The position numbers were made by a program, and so were the translations under genes. A stretch of DNA of 64,000 nt from Psychroserpens sp. (lineage in GTDB: Bacteria; Bacteroidota; Bacteroidia; Flavobacteriales; Flavobacteriaceae), in assembly GCA_017643165.1 (NCBI GenBank), contig JAEPNY010000001.1:558001-622000 (forward strand). The letters run 5' to 3'. Shown here piece after piece: positions 18,044 to 26,562 of the stretch (position 1 is its first letter; every line of letters begins with the position of its first letter). The notes beneath the pieces are model-generated. The model was not told the origin of the DNA. It ran no database searches and was given only the letters and a program-made list of their open reading frames with translations.

Positions 18044-19180
18044 TTATAAGTTTAAAGGGATCAAAATGTAATCTCCAGTAAGGTCATTAAACCATACTTC
18101 ATAATCGTCTTGCACCACCACTGGGATACTGCCACCACCTTCGGTAGCTACACCTGAAAACTCAGTAGATCCTGCCCACATAGCTCCAGTATTTGTCATA
18201 AAATTAACATCTCCTGGTTGTAAATTAACACTAGATATGTACCAGATGTGACTATCAAATCCTAATTGGTTGAACGCAGTATCTGCACCAACGGCAGATC
18301 CCTGTAATGTCATACCATCAAAGGTTGTAGATCCAGCTTCATTAAATGGCTCTAAAGAATAGGTGTTAGAAGAGAAGTTCAACGTGAATTTATAGTATCC
18401 ATCTGAAGTCACTCCAAAACGTCCTGGGTCACTATCTTGTGTCCCTGGGTTACCAGCAATACCACCAGAAGTTTCGATTGGATCACTTCCGTCAGGGTAG
18501 TCAGTTCCCCATTGTGGTTGCCATTGTCCTCTTACTTCTAATACTTTGAAGCGTCCGTCACCTTCACCGCCTCCACCTTTAGTGAAGAATCCAGTATATG
18601 TGTAGAGATTATTGTTATCAGCATCTCTAAATAAAGGTGGGTTATTGTTGTTGTTATTCCAGTCTGCTGACGTACCATTTCCTACGATGTAGAAATCTTC
18701 GAAAGAATAGTTGAAATACGGTTGTACTTGAAAACTAATTGTATTCGAACTCACTGGAAGTCCATTTTGAGACCCTAATGAGCTTTCTACCTTAGCATAT
18801 AAAGTGCTAAAGCTGAATGGTGGAATACCTGCCGATCCTGCCACTGAGTTCATTTCACTCACTGATAAGGTAGCCGACGTCGTTCCGACAACAGATGTTG
18901 CAGTTACAGGATTAGTAAATGCATCATCTGAGGCAATAATTAGCGTATAAATCTCAGATGCAGGTTGTTTATAATCTGCTTCATTCCAATTAAATGTCGC
19001 AGCAGCATTACCAGGGTTAGTGGCATCCAACTCAATCATTGTAATTGAAAGTTCTGAAAGCGTTATCGGTTGTGTTTCTGTAGCTGTGAACACATCAGAA
19101 TCATCTTCACAGGATGTCGTGAACAATCCAAGCGAAAGCACAGCTAAGAACAACATTTTTATTTTAAATATGTTTTTCAT
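18044..19180 (-). CDS. SusE-like outer-membrane lipoprotein
   Basis: A 378-residue lipoprotein (LFTTSC, Cys 24) with an N-terminal SusE domain: TFNWNEADYKQPASEIYTL is the usual signature of its Ig-like fold. A C-terminal half follows containing FYIVGNGTSADWNNN and GGGGEGDGRFKVLEVRGQW, similar to SusE/SusF carbohydrate-binding modules. In the starch system SusE and SusF are surface glucan-binding proteins next to SusCD. It is located between susD and the susF-like gene with gaps of 12 and 3 bases, so it is part of one operon. Acidic, Gly-rich loops are normal for such proteins. Confidence 0.85.
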   Translation of the reverse strand: MKNIFKIKMLFLAVLSLGLFTTSCEDDSDVFTATETQPITLSELSITMIELDATNPGNAAATFNWNEADYKQPASEIYTLIIASDDAFTNPVTATSVVGTTSATLSVSEMNSVAGSAGIPPFSFSTLYAKVESSLGSQNGLPVSSNTISFQVQPYFNYSFEDFYIVGNGTSADWNNNNNNPPLFRDADNNNLYTYTGFFTKGGGGEGDGRFKVLEVRGQWQPQWGTDYPDGSDPIETSGGIAGNPGTQDSDPGRFGVTSDGYYKFTLNFSSNTYSLEPFNEAGSTTFDGMTLQGSAVGADTAFNQLGFDSHIWYISSVNLQPGDVNFMTNTGAMWAGSTEFSGVATEGGGSIPVVVQDDYEVWFNDLTGDYILIPLNL

Positions 19181-19192
19181 TGTTTGATTTTT

Positions 19193-20791
19193 TTAGTAAC
19201 CAGGGTTTTGTGTTAAGTTTGGATTAGATGACATACTTAAATTAGGGATAGGGTATAAGTTGAAGTTTGCAGGTATTGCGATACCATTACTTCCGTTACC
19301 TTTCCAAGCCCAGTTATAGTTACCACCTGTGTAAAGTCCGAAACGGATAAGATCTTGTCTTCTGTGTGCTTCCCAGTGTAATTCTCTTGATCTTTCATCT
19401 AAAATGAACTGTAATGTTAAATCATCACTATCAACCAAGTTAGGGTTATTTGCACGTGTTCTTAAATCATTAATTAAGTCTACGGCAGTAGATAAATCTC
19501 CACCACCACCTCTAAGGTGTGCTTCAGCATACATTAAATGAACGTCAGCCAAACGGTATAATGGGAAATCTGTATCAACAAATGTTAAGTCAATTCCTGG
19601 TGTACCATTTGAACTTACGTTTGAATATTTCTGAATGATAAATCCGGTATCTCTATCAGAGATATCTACAATTCCAATTGGACGTCCATCAGAGATGATT
19701 GTATTTCTATCGTCATCGATAAAATCACCACCTTGCCATAGCTCAGCAAATTCTCTACGTACACGAAGAGCGCCTCCCCAGCCTCCTTCATTCACACCAA
19801 CTTCTTCTCCGTTTACTTCTATAGAACCTACAGAGCCGTTAATCATAACAGTAGTTGGTCCAAAGTTTTGTGTTGAGAATCCGTCAGAAACGATTGGGAA
19901 TATAATTTCATTGTTTGCAGAGTTGGTATTGTTATCTGCCATGAAATTATGTAAGTATTGATCTGCTAAGTTATAACCAGAATTCAAAATTTGCTGGCAA
20001 TAGTTCATAGCATCAGAATATCTTGGAGTACCTGTATATACTTCAGCATTTAAGTAAATTTTAGCTAAAATCATATATGCTACACCACGATCAGCTCTAC
20101 CATATTCATTTTGTCCGGCAGGAACTAGATCAGATTCGATTGCCATTAATTCTGATTCAACGAAATCAAATAATTGAGCACGATCATAAACCGGTAATAC
20201 AGAGTTTATAGCATCAGCTTCAGTTCCGAAGTTTGCTTTACCAAACAGATCCATCATGTAGTAATACGACATTGCTCTTAAAAGTCGTGCTTCAGCACGA
20301 TATTCAACAATATCAGCACGAACAGCGTCAGAAACACCACGTGCATTCAATTTGTCATCGGTAGTTTCTCTAAGGAAGTTATTAGCAAGTGCAATTGTTA
20401 AATGCGTTCTACTAAACATTCCGAGAATTAATGGATTTTGAGCAGTCCAAATATTACGTTGTAGTTCTCTAGTTCCAGGGTCATTTTCGTAAGACCAGAT
20501 CATTTGATCTGCTGCTAACGTTTGCATGTATAATAATACACGACCAAATTGACTCGTACCTGCATCGATACCTTCAATATTGGATGATCCTGCACCTTCA
20601 GTTCCTGTTAAGGCAAGGTTTGCATAAACACCTGCGATAACTTGACGGTAAGCACCTTCATCTTGAAAAAGTTCTTCACCTAGTAATGTGTCATCATCAT
20701 TTGGTGTAATATTTAAGTCATCTGTACAAGCAAATAACGTAAATATGAATACGAATGAAAGGACACTAATGTTTTTAATTCTTTTTTTCAT
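19193..20791 (-). CDS. susD: SusD/RagB family nutrient-binding lipoprotein
   Basis: A 532-residue surface lipoprotein (lipobox LFAC, Cys 22) of the SusD family. It shows the alpha-helical TPR-like scaffold (AEARLLRAMSYYYMMDLFGK ... GRADRGVAYMILAKIYLNAEVY) and the family's C-terminal region (FPLYRLADVHLMYAEAHLRGGG ... ERSRELHWEAHRRQDLIRFG ... LYPIPN). SusD caps the SusC transporter and binds oligosaccharide. It is 5 bases downstream of susC on the minus strand. Alpha-glucan as ligand is inferred from the surrounding GH13, GH31, GH65 and GH97 genes. Confidence 0.93.
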   Translation of the reverse strand: MKKRIKNISVLSFVFIFTLFACTDDLNITPNDDDTLLGEELFQDEGAYRQVIAGVYANLALTGTEGAGSSNIEGIDAGTSQFGRVLLYMQTLAADQMIWSYENDPGTRELQRNIWTAQNPLILGMFSRTHLTIALANNFLRETTDDKLNARGVSDAVRADIVEYRAEARLLRAMSYYYMMDLFGKANFGTEADAINSVLPVYDRAQLFDFVESELMAIESDLVPAGQNEYGRADRGVAYMILAKIYLNAEVYTGTPRYSDAMNYCQQILNSGYNLADQYLHNFMADNNTNSANNEIIFPIVSDGFSTQNFGPTTVMINGSVGSIEVNGEEVGVNEGGWGGALRVRREFAELWQGGDFIDDDRNTIISDGRPIGIVDISDRDTGFIIQKYSNVSSNGTPGIDLTFVDTDFPLYRLADVHLMYAEAHLRGGGGDLSTAVDLINDLRTRANNPNLVDSDDLTLQFILDERSRELHWEAHRRQDLIRFGLYTGGNYNWAWKGNGSNGIAIPANFNLYPIPNLSMSSNPNLTQNPGY

Positions 20792-20796
20792 AGTCT

Positions 20797-23700
20797 TTAA
20801 AATTTGATATTAGCACCGAGTAATATATTGCGAGGTCTAGGATAAATTGTATTATCAATACCACGGAAAACTTCCGGGTCAAGACCACTATATTCTGTAA
20901 TTACGAATACATTCTGCATACCTGCCCAAAGACGTACTGATTTAATGACGTTTGACAGATCGTTAAATGTATAACCTAAAGTAATGTTGTCCATTCTTAA
21001 GAAGGACGCATTTTCCACATAGATATCAGAGATGATTACATCTGCAGTTCTTTGGAAATTAGTATCTAATACAGCAGTTGGAATATTACCTAAAACTGCA
21101 TTGTCTTGAAGAAGCTCATATTGAGATCTTGCTGAGTTTACGTTGTTATATACGTAGTTTCCTAAGTTTGCTCTTAAATTGAAAGCAAAATCAAAGTTCT
21201 TGTATTCAAAATTTGATTGGAAACCTAAAATCACATTCGCATCTGGCGCTTCTTTAATGTAACGGTCTTCATCGTTAATGATGTTGTCACCATTTAAATC
21301 AGCAAATGCACCTTCGATTGGTCTACCTTGTGGATCGTATAATTGCTTGAATACATAAAATGAGTTAGGTGCTTGGCCTTCTCTAAATAACTGAATGAAG
21401 TTACCTGTACCACCTGCGATACCACCAGTCGTTACATCCTGTCCGAATGCCAATTCTGTAATCTCTCTATCTAATAAAGTAGCGTTAAAGTTGAAGTTCC
21501 AGCTTATGTCTTCCTTGCGAACAACATCAACATTAGTTGAGAATTCTAAACCTCTAATTCTTAACGTACCAATATTTTGAACTACACTGTTCGAGAAGTT
21601 ACTTCCATCAGGAACAGGTGCGTTAAATAATAGATCTTCTGAATCTTTTTGGAAAACATTCAAACTACCAGAAATTCTGTTATTGAATAATCCATAATCA
21701 AGACCTAATTCAATTGTTGTAGTCTCTTCCCATTTTAAGTCAGGATTTATTTCTGAAGGAATCAAAGATCTAACGATTTGATTTCCGAATTGGAATTGAG
21801 AATTCTCATTACCCGCTCTAAAACGACTTAAGAATAAATCACGTTCTCCAATCTCTTGTTGACCAGTAAGACCGTAACCTACTCTAAGTTTTAAGTTAGA
21901 GATAGTTTCAGAATCTTTTAAGAAGTCTTCATCACTAATCTGCCAAGCTAAAGCTCCAGACCAGAAGTCTCCCCATTGATTCTCTTCACTGAATCGAGAT
22001 GTTCCATCTCGTCTATATGTTGCCGTGAATAAGTATTTGTCGAAGAAGGTTAAATTAGCTCTTCCTAAGAATCCTATTAATACGATATCAGGATCTGCAA
22101 AAGTATCACTGATACTTAATGGATCTAATTGGTTTCCTGTGAAGTAACCTTCATTTGTGAATCTTTGATATGAATATCCAGCAGTAAGATCCGTATCAAC
22201 ATTACCAAATGTCTTCTTATAATTAAAGACACCATCTAAAGATTGGTTCTTTCTGATTTGGTAAGATAACGACTTATTGGCTGTTACATCATCATTCGTT
22301 GCGAATTGTGCATTGTTTTCAGTCCAGCCTGATGTTTGATCAAATCCTAAGTTTAGAACAAATTTCAACTCTGGTAAGAAATGGAATTTGTAATCTAAGT
22401 TCACATTTCCGAAGAAACGCTCAACATCACCTTGATTATTTGTTTGCAATAGTGCAGCAACTGGGTTTGTTGTACCAAGTGCGATAATATCACCATCTCT
22501 GTGTTGATAAAAACCTCCAAATGGCGAACTTGGATCACTTACAGGTTGTGTTGGATCGTATCTTAAAGCTGACCCAATTTGACCACTGTCTGCGAATCGG
22601 TTGTCCTCAAATGCAAGGTTTGCATTGACGTTAACTTTTAAGTGATTGTCAAAGAATGTCGGGTTTAATGCTAACGATAAGTTTCGTCTGTCAAATTGTG
22701 ACGTTAATAAGGTACCTTCTTGTTTAGTAACACCAAAAGAAAAACGTGCTGGAAGTACATCAAATAAAGAACCTCTAACCGTCACGTTATGAATTGCTGA
22801 AACCGATTCTCTGAAGATTTCATCTTGCCAATTTGTATTTGCTGTTCCTAACAAACTAGTGTCTAACGTTGTTCCATTTATAGGTTGAGAGTTTACAATG
22901 TCTCTAAATGCATCGGCAGAAAATACGTCGATTTCATTTGCATTTTCACCAAAAGTGAATTGCATGTCATAGTCAGCACTAAATGTTGATCTACCTTTTT
23001 TAGTTACAATAATAATGACACCATTCGCAGCACGAGATCCATAGATCGCTGTTGCAGAGGCATCTTTTAAAACTGTAAAAGATTCAATGTCATTAGGGTT
23101 AATACTTGCTAGAATACCTCTAGATCCACCAACGTTATCATTAGTAATTGGTAATCCATCAATTACGATTAAAGGATTGTTGGAAGCATTAATAGAAGAA
23201 CCTCCACGAATTCGGATTTCAGATCCTGAACCTGGCGCTCCACTCGTTGTTACAGATACACCGGCAACACGACCTTGTAATAGGTTCTCTGGTGTTACGA
23301 TATTACCTTGAGTAAAGTCTTCTGCGGTTACAGATTCAATAGAACCAGTAGCATCCCTTTTAGTTGTTGTACCGTAACCAATTAGAACAACTTCGTCTAA
23401 TTGACCAGCATCTTCAGCTAATGATACATTTAATGGGGTGTCACCCGTAAATGTAATTTCTTTAGTTGCGTATCCTAGATAAGAAAAAACTAGGATGTCT
23501 CCCTGATTTGCTGTTATGGTATAGTTACCATCAAAATCAGTTGAAGCCCCTGTTGTTGTCCCTTTTATCAGGATGTTAACTCCAGGAAGCGGTAGTGCGT
23601 TAGCTTCGTCTGTTACTGTACCTGTAACTATGGTTTGTCCAATGACTGTTGCAGGTAATAAAAAAACTAGTAACAAAAAGCTATTCAAAAATGTTCTCAT
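20797..23700 (-). CDS. susC: SusC/RagA family TonB-dependent transporter
   Basis: A 967-residue outer-membrane transporter. Signal peptide 1-21; carboxypeptidase-like regulatory domain ~25-100 (VTGTVTDEANALPLPGVNILIKG, with the SusC-typical DFDGNYTI and FSYLGY); TonB box region near DEVVLIGYG; plug domain ~115-235 (TPENLLQGRVAGVSV ... IRIRGGSSIN ... LIVIDGLPI ... VLKDASATAIYGSRAANGVI); the rest is a 22-strand barrel ending LLGANIKF with terminal Phe. It is the first gene of the susCDEF set, transcribed divergently from the LacI regulator. Together with SusD it imports maltooligosaccharides using TonB energy. The long upstream region carries candidate operators. Confidence 0.95.
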   Translation of the reverse strand: MRTFLNSFLLLVFLLPATVIGQTIVTGTVTDEANALPLPGVNILIKGTTTGASTDFDGNYTITANQGDILVFSYLGYATKEITFTGDTPLNVSLAEDAGQLDEVVLIGYGTTTKRDATGSIESVTAEDFTQGNIVTPENLLQGRVAGVSVTTSGAPGSGSEIRIRGGSSINASNNPLIVIDGLPITNDNVGGSRGILASINPNDIESFTVLKDASATAIYGSRAANGVIIIVTKKGRSTFSADYDMQFTFGENANEIDVFSADAFRDIVNSQPINGTTLDTSLLGTANTNWQDEIFRESVSAIHNVTVRGSLFDVLPARFSFGVTKQEGTLLTSQFDRRNLSLALNPTFFDNHLKVNVNANLAFEDNRFADSGQIGSALRYDPTQPVSDPSSPFGGFYQHRDGDIIALGTTNPVAALLQTNNQGDVERFFGNVNLDYKFHFLPELKFVLNLGFDQTSGWTENNAQFATNDDVTANKSLSYQIRKNQSLDGVFNYKKTFGNVDTDLTAGYSYQRFTNEGYFTGNQLDPLSISDTFADPDIVLIGFLGRANLTFFDKYLFTATYRRDGTSRFSEENQWGDFWSGALAWQISDEDFLKDSETISNLKLRVGYGLTGQQEIGERDLFLSRFRAGNENSQFQFGNQIVRSLIPSEINPDLKWEETTTIELGLDYGLFNNRISGSLNVFQKDSEDLLFNAPVPDGSNFSNSVVQNIGTLRIRGLEFSTNVDVVRKEDISWNFNFNATLLDREITELAFGQDVTTGGIAGGTGNFIQLFREGQAPNSFYVFKQLYDPQGRPIEGAFADLNGDNIINDEDRYIKEAPDANVILGFQSNFEYKNFDFAFNLRANLGNYVYNNVNSARSQYELLQDNAVLGNIPTAVLDTNFQRTADVIISDIYVENASFLRMDNITLGYTFNDLSNVIKSVRLWAGMQNVFVITEYSGLDPEVFRGIDNTIYPRPRNILLGANIKF

Positions 23701-23734
23701 AAAGTATTTTTAAAGTTAATTGCTTTAGTTATGG

Positions 23735-23751
23735 CTTATATTTTCACTTCT
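23735..23751 (+). repeat. 17-base direct repeat, copy 1 (susC leader)
   Basis: CTTATATTTTCACTTCT, identical to 25123-25139. It lies 35 bases upstream of the susC start, in reverse orientation relative to susC. Confidence 0.6.
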
Positions 23752-23811
23752 AAACATTAAAATTATGTAAATTTTAGGATAATTTTAACTTAAGAGATTT
23801 CGAAAACTTCT

Positions 23812-23825
23812 CGCAAACGTTTTCG
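23812..23825. promoter_or_regulatory. candidate LacI-family operator
   Basis: CGCAAACGTTTTCG is a 14-base near-perfect palindrome (6 of 7 pairs) with the central CG and AAACGTTT core typical of LacI/GalR-family operators. It lies 112 bases upstream of susC and 190 bases upstream of the lacI-type gene, so it is placed to control both. Confidence 0.6.
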
Positions 23826-23893
23826 TGTTAAAAACTTTTTATATTTTAACATATTCCTGTAAAAAACAGGGAAAAATTATCAACTTTACTTTA

Positions 23894-23907
23894 TTAGGCA
23901 CGCCTAA
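23894..23907. promoter_or_regulatory. second palindrome in the susC-lacI gap
   Basis: TTAGGC-AC-GCCTAA, perfect 6-base arms around a 2-base centre. It does not match a LacI core; the binding protein is unknown. Confidence 0.35.
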
Positions 23908-24015
23908 ATCGGGAATCCTCAATTTAAAAGAAAGAAATATTTAGAAAAAAAGCCAATTAATACTTAATTTTAACAAAATTCGAGCCTTCAAAAACTAACA
24001 CTTTACAATTTCTTA

Positions 24016-25068
24016 ATGAAGCGAAAAATTACTCTAAAACAAATTGCGAAAGAATTAGATGTCTCTATTTCAACAGTTTCAAAAGCACTGCGGAATAGCA
24101 TCGAAATTAGTGAGGATACACGTCAAAAGGTTCAAGCATTTGCCAAGCTATATAACTACAGGCCAAATAATATTGCATTAAGTCTTAAGAACCGAAAGAC
24201 AAAAACTATTGGAATCATAATTCCAGAGATCGTTCATCACTTTTTTTCAAAGGTGATTACGGGTATTGAATTGGTTGCTAACAAACGCGGATATAATGTC
24301 ATCGTTGGCTTGTCTAATGAGTCATTCGATAAGGAAGTCATTAATATGCAAATGCTGGCAAATGGTAGTATAGATGGATTCATACTTTCAATAGCTAAAG
24401 AGACGCTACAGCAACAGGATTATCATCATTTTATTGAGACAATAAACCAAGGTATGCCTATCGTAATGTTTGATCGCGTTGTAAAAGAAATACCATGCGA
24501 CAAAGTCATAGTCGATGACGTGGATGGTGCAAAGAAAGCAGTGGAAAAATTGATTGAGAACGGATGTAAAAATATCGCAATCATTACTACGAAAGACTAT
24601 GTAAGTGTTGGAAAGTTGAGAACCCAAGGGTATTTGGAAGCATTGGATGATCATAAGATACACCCGAAATCGTCTTTAATTTTAAAGATTGAAGATAAAC
24701 TTCTATCTGATGACCATCTCGATGAACTTGAAAAGGATATTGAACAACTATTTAAATCTAATAAACAAATCGATGGTATTTTTGCTGTGAATGAACTGTA
24801 TGCTGTGACCGCTATCAAAGTCGCGAGAAAACTTGGATTAAAGATTCCAGAATCACTCCAAGTCGTTAGTTTTACTGATGGCGTCTTGTCCAAACATTCA
24901 ACGCCTAGTTTGACAACTATGAGTCAGCATGGTCAAAATATTGGAGAAAAAGCGGCAGATCTTTTAATTAATAGACTTGAGCTTGAAGAAACCGATGAAG
25001 AGGAAGAAGAAACTTATGAAACCATCGTAATCGAGACCGAATTAATCGAAAGAGAATCGACCAAATAG
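24016..25068 (+). CDS. LacI family transcriptional regulator
   Basis: A 350-residue regulator with an N-terminal LacI helix-turn-helix (MKRKITLKQIAKELDVSIS, then TVSKALRN) and hinge helix (RPNNIALSLKNRKTKTIGIIIPE). A periplasmic-binding-protein-like effector domain follows (VIVDDVDGAKKAVEKLIENG ... DGIFAVNELYAVTAIKVARKLGLKIPESLQVVSF). It is divergent from susC and upstream of the maltose-catabolic genes, so it is the likely local regulator, with a maltooligosaccharide or a phosphorylated sugar as effector (inference). The start is supported by the HTH beginning at residue 5. A CG-centred palindrome in the divergent gap is its probable operator. Confidence 0.9.
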   Translation: MKRKITLKQIAKELDVSISTVSKALRNSIEISEDTRQKVQAFAKLYNYRPNNIALSLKNRKTKTIGIIIPEIVHHFFSKVITGIELVANKRGYNVIVGLSNESFDKEVINMQMLANGSIDGFILSIAKETLQQQDYHHFIETINQGMPIVMFDRVVKEIPCDKVIVDDVDGAKKAVEKLIENGCKNIAIITTKDYVSVGKLRTQGYLEALDDHKIHPKSSLILKIEDKLLSDDHLDELEKDIEQLFKSNKQIDGIFAVNELYAVTAIKVARKLGLKIPESLQVVSFTDGVLSKHSTPSLTTMSQHGQNIGEKAADLLINRLELEETDEEEEETYETIVIETELIERESTK

Positions 25069-25080
25069 TAGATTTAACAT

Positions 25081-25108
25081 TTGATATTTAAAAACTTTAC
25101 TATCTTTA
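25081..25108 (+). promoter_or_regulatory. promoter of the alpha-glucan catabolic operon
   Basis: TTG at 25081-25083, a 17-base spacer, and TATCTTTA at 25101-25108, one mismatch from TAnnTTTG. This puts transcription start near 25115, downstream of the lacI-type gene. Confidence 0.55.
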
Positions 25109-25115
25109 CCCACAT

Positions 25116-25155
25116 ATCAAAACTTATATTTTCACTTCTTCTAACAAGTTTTGAT
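25116..25155 (+). promoter_or_regulatory. perfect inverted repeat at the 5' end of the MFS-operon leader
   Basis: ATCAAAACTT (25116-25125) and AAGTTTTGAT (25146-25155) are perfect 10-base arms separated by 20 bases. If transcription starts near 25115 this would form a stem-loop at the extreme 5' end of the mRNA; otherwise it could be a two-half-site operator. Confidence 0.45.
25123..25139 (+). repeat. 17-base direct repeat, copy 2 (MFS leader)
   Basis: CTTATATTTTCACTTCT, identical to 23735-23751. It overlaps the left arm and loop of the inverted repeat at 25116-25155. Confidence 0.6.
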
Positions 25156-25201
25156 GAGTTTTATCGCTTGTCGAAATAGTATTAATAAACATTATACTAT
25201 T

Positions 25202-26554
25202 ATGAAAAAGCGCAAGCTAAGTTTCTTGGAAATCTGGAACATGAGTTTTGGATTCCTTGGAATCCAAATGGGTTTTGCCCTACAAAATGCTAATGCCAGT
25301 CGAGTACTTCAAATTTTCGGAGCTGATGTTCACGAATTATCTTGGTTTTGGATCGTTGCACCTTTAACTGGTCTAATAGTCCAGCCAATAATAGGGCATT
25401 ACAGTGACAGAACCTGGACTAAATTAGGACGTCGTCGTCCTTACTTTTTAGTCGGAGCACTTTTAGCTTCAATTGGCTTAATACTTATGCCAAATTCTGA
25501 TATGTTCACTGCATTTATGCCAGCACTTTGGGTTGGAGCAGGGATGTTAATGATCATGGATGCATCTTTCAATATTGCAATGGAGCCTTTTAGAGCTCTA
25601 GTCGCCGATATTCTACCATCAGACCAAAGAACTTTAGGATTTAGTATCCAAACTGTACTAATCGGTATAGGTGCTGTTATTGGTTCTTGGTTACCATATG
25701 TTTTAACCAATTGGTTTAATGTTACAAATGAAAGTGCAGTAGGAGAAGTTCCTTTAAATTTACTTCTGTCCTTCTTTATTGGTGCTGGAGTATTAATTGG
25801 AAGTATCCTTATAACTGTCTTCACGACAAAGGAATATTCTCCGGAAGAAATGAAGCTTATTTATGAAGCTCAAGGCGAAGTCGAACCTGAAGAAGAATCT
25901 TCAAGTCTGATGAATATTTTTTCAGATTTTGCAAAAATGCCTCAAACTATGAAACAATTGGCATGGGTTCAATTTTTTTCATGGTTTGGATTATTTGGAA
26001 TGTGGGTGTTTGCAACACCAGCTATAGCTTCTCACGTGTATGGACTTGACATAACAGACACACACAGTAAAGGATTTCAAGATGCTGGTGATTGGGTTGG
26101 TATATTGTTTGGAGTTTATAATTTGGTTTCTGCTATATATGCCTTTTTCTTACCTGCTATTGCCAAAAAACTTGGACGTAAAAAAACGCATTCTTATTCA
26201 TTAATCGTTGGAGCAATTGGTCTATTGTCATTATATGTTCTGCCTGATAAAAATTGGTTGATCTTATCAATGATTGGTGTTGGAATTGCCTGGGCTAGTA
26301 TTCTGGCTATGCCATATGCCATATTAGCAGGATCAATTCCCGCAAGAAAAATGGGAGTGTATATGGGTATTTTCAACTTCTTTATCGTATTGCCACAAAT
26401 TCTAAATGCACTAATTGGTGGACCAATGGTGAAATATCTATACAACGATAAACCAATTTTTGCCTTAATGGTGAGTGGTGTATCGTTTATAATAGCAGCA
26501 TTACTTGTTTCAAAGGTGAATGATGTAGATGATACTGTCGTTACAAATAATTAA
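25202..26554 (+). CDS. MFS sugar transporter (maltose/sucrose-type, SLC45-like)
   Basis: A 450-residue inner-membrane carrier of the major facilitator superfamily with about 12 membrane helices. The N-terminal half contains LSFLEIWNMSFGFLGIQMGF, the substrate-region QNANASR and the loop motif HYSDRTWTKLGRRRPYFL, characteristic of the proton-coupled maltose/sucrose branch. The open frame begins at 25151, but residues before Met 25202 do not belong to the family and the inverted repeat overlaps them. It is the first gene of the operon with beta-phosphoglucomutase and maltose phosphorylase, so it most likely brings maltose or short maltodextrins into the cytoplasm. Confidence 0.88.
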   Translation: MKKRKLSFLEIWNMSFGFLGIQMGFALQNANASRVLQIFGADVHELSWFWIVAPLTGLIVQPIIGHYSDRTWTKLGRRRPYFLVGALLASIGLILMPNSDMFTAFMPALWVGAGMLMIMDASFNIAMEPFRALVADILPSDQRTLGFSIQTVLIGIGAVIGSWLPYVLTNWFNVTNESAVGEVPLNLLLSFFIGAGVLIGSILITVFTTKEYSPEEMKLIYEAQGEVEPEEESSSLMNIFSDFAKMPQTMKQLAWVQFFSWFGLFGMWVFATPAIASHVYGLDITDTHSKGFQDAGDWVGILFGVYNLVSAIYAFFLPAIAKKLGRKKTHSYSLIVGAIGLLSLYVLPDKNWLILSMIGVGIAWASILAMPYAILAGSIPARKMGVYMGIFNFFIVLPQILNALIGGPMVKYLYNDKPIFALMVSGVSFIIAALLVSKVNDVDDTVVTNN

Positions 26555-26562
26555 GGATGTAC

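Larger units (their letters stand above)
23701..24015. other. divergent regulatory region between susC and lacI-type gene
   Basis: A 315-base AT-rich gap with no coding frame I can support. It holds a LacI-type palindrome (23812-23825), a second palindrome (23894-23907), a small hairpin (CCTGT-AAAAA-ACAGG, 23856-23870) and one copy of a 17-base repeat (23735-23751) found again before the MFS gene. Promoters for both flanking genes should be here, but I see no perfect TAnnTTTG. Confidence 0.6.

Noticed and set aside
23856-23870. CCTGT-AAAAA-ACAGG hairpin as terminator or riboswitch
   Set aside because: Short stem, no T tract in either direction, and placed in a divergent promoter region.
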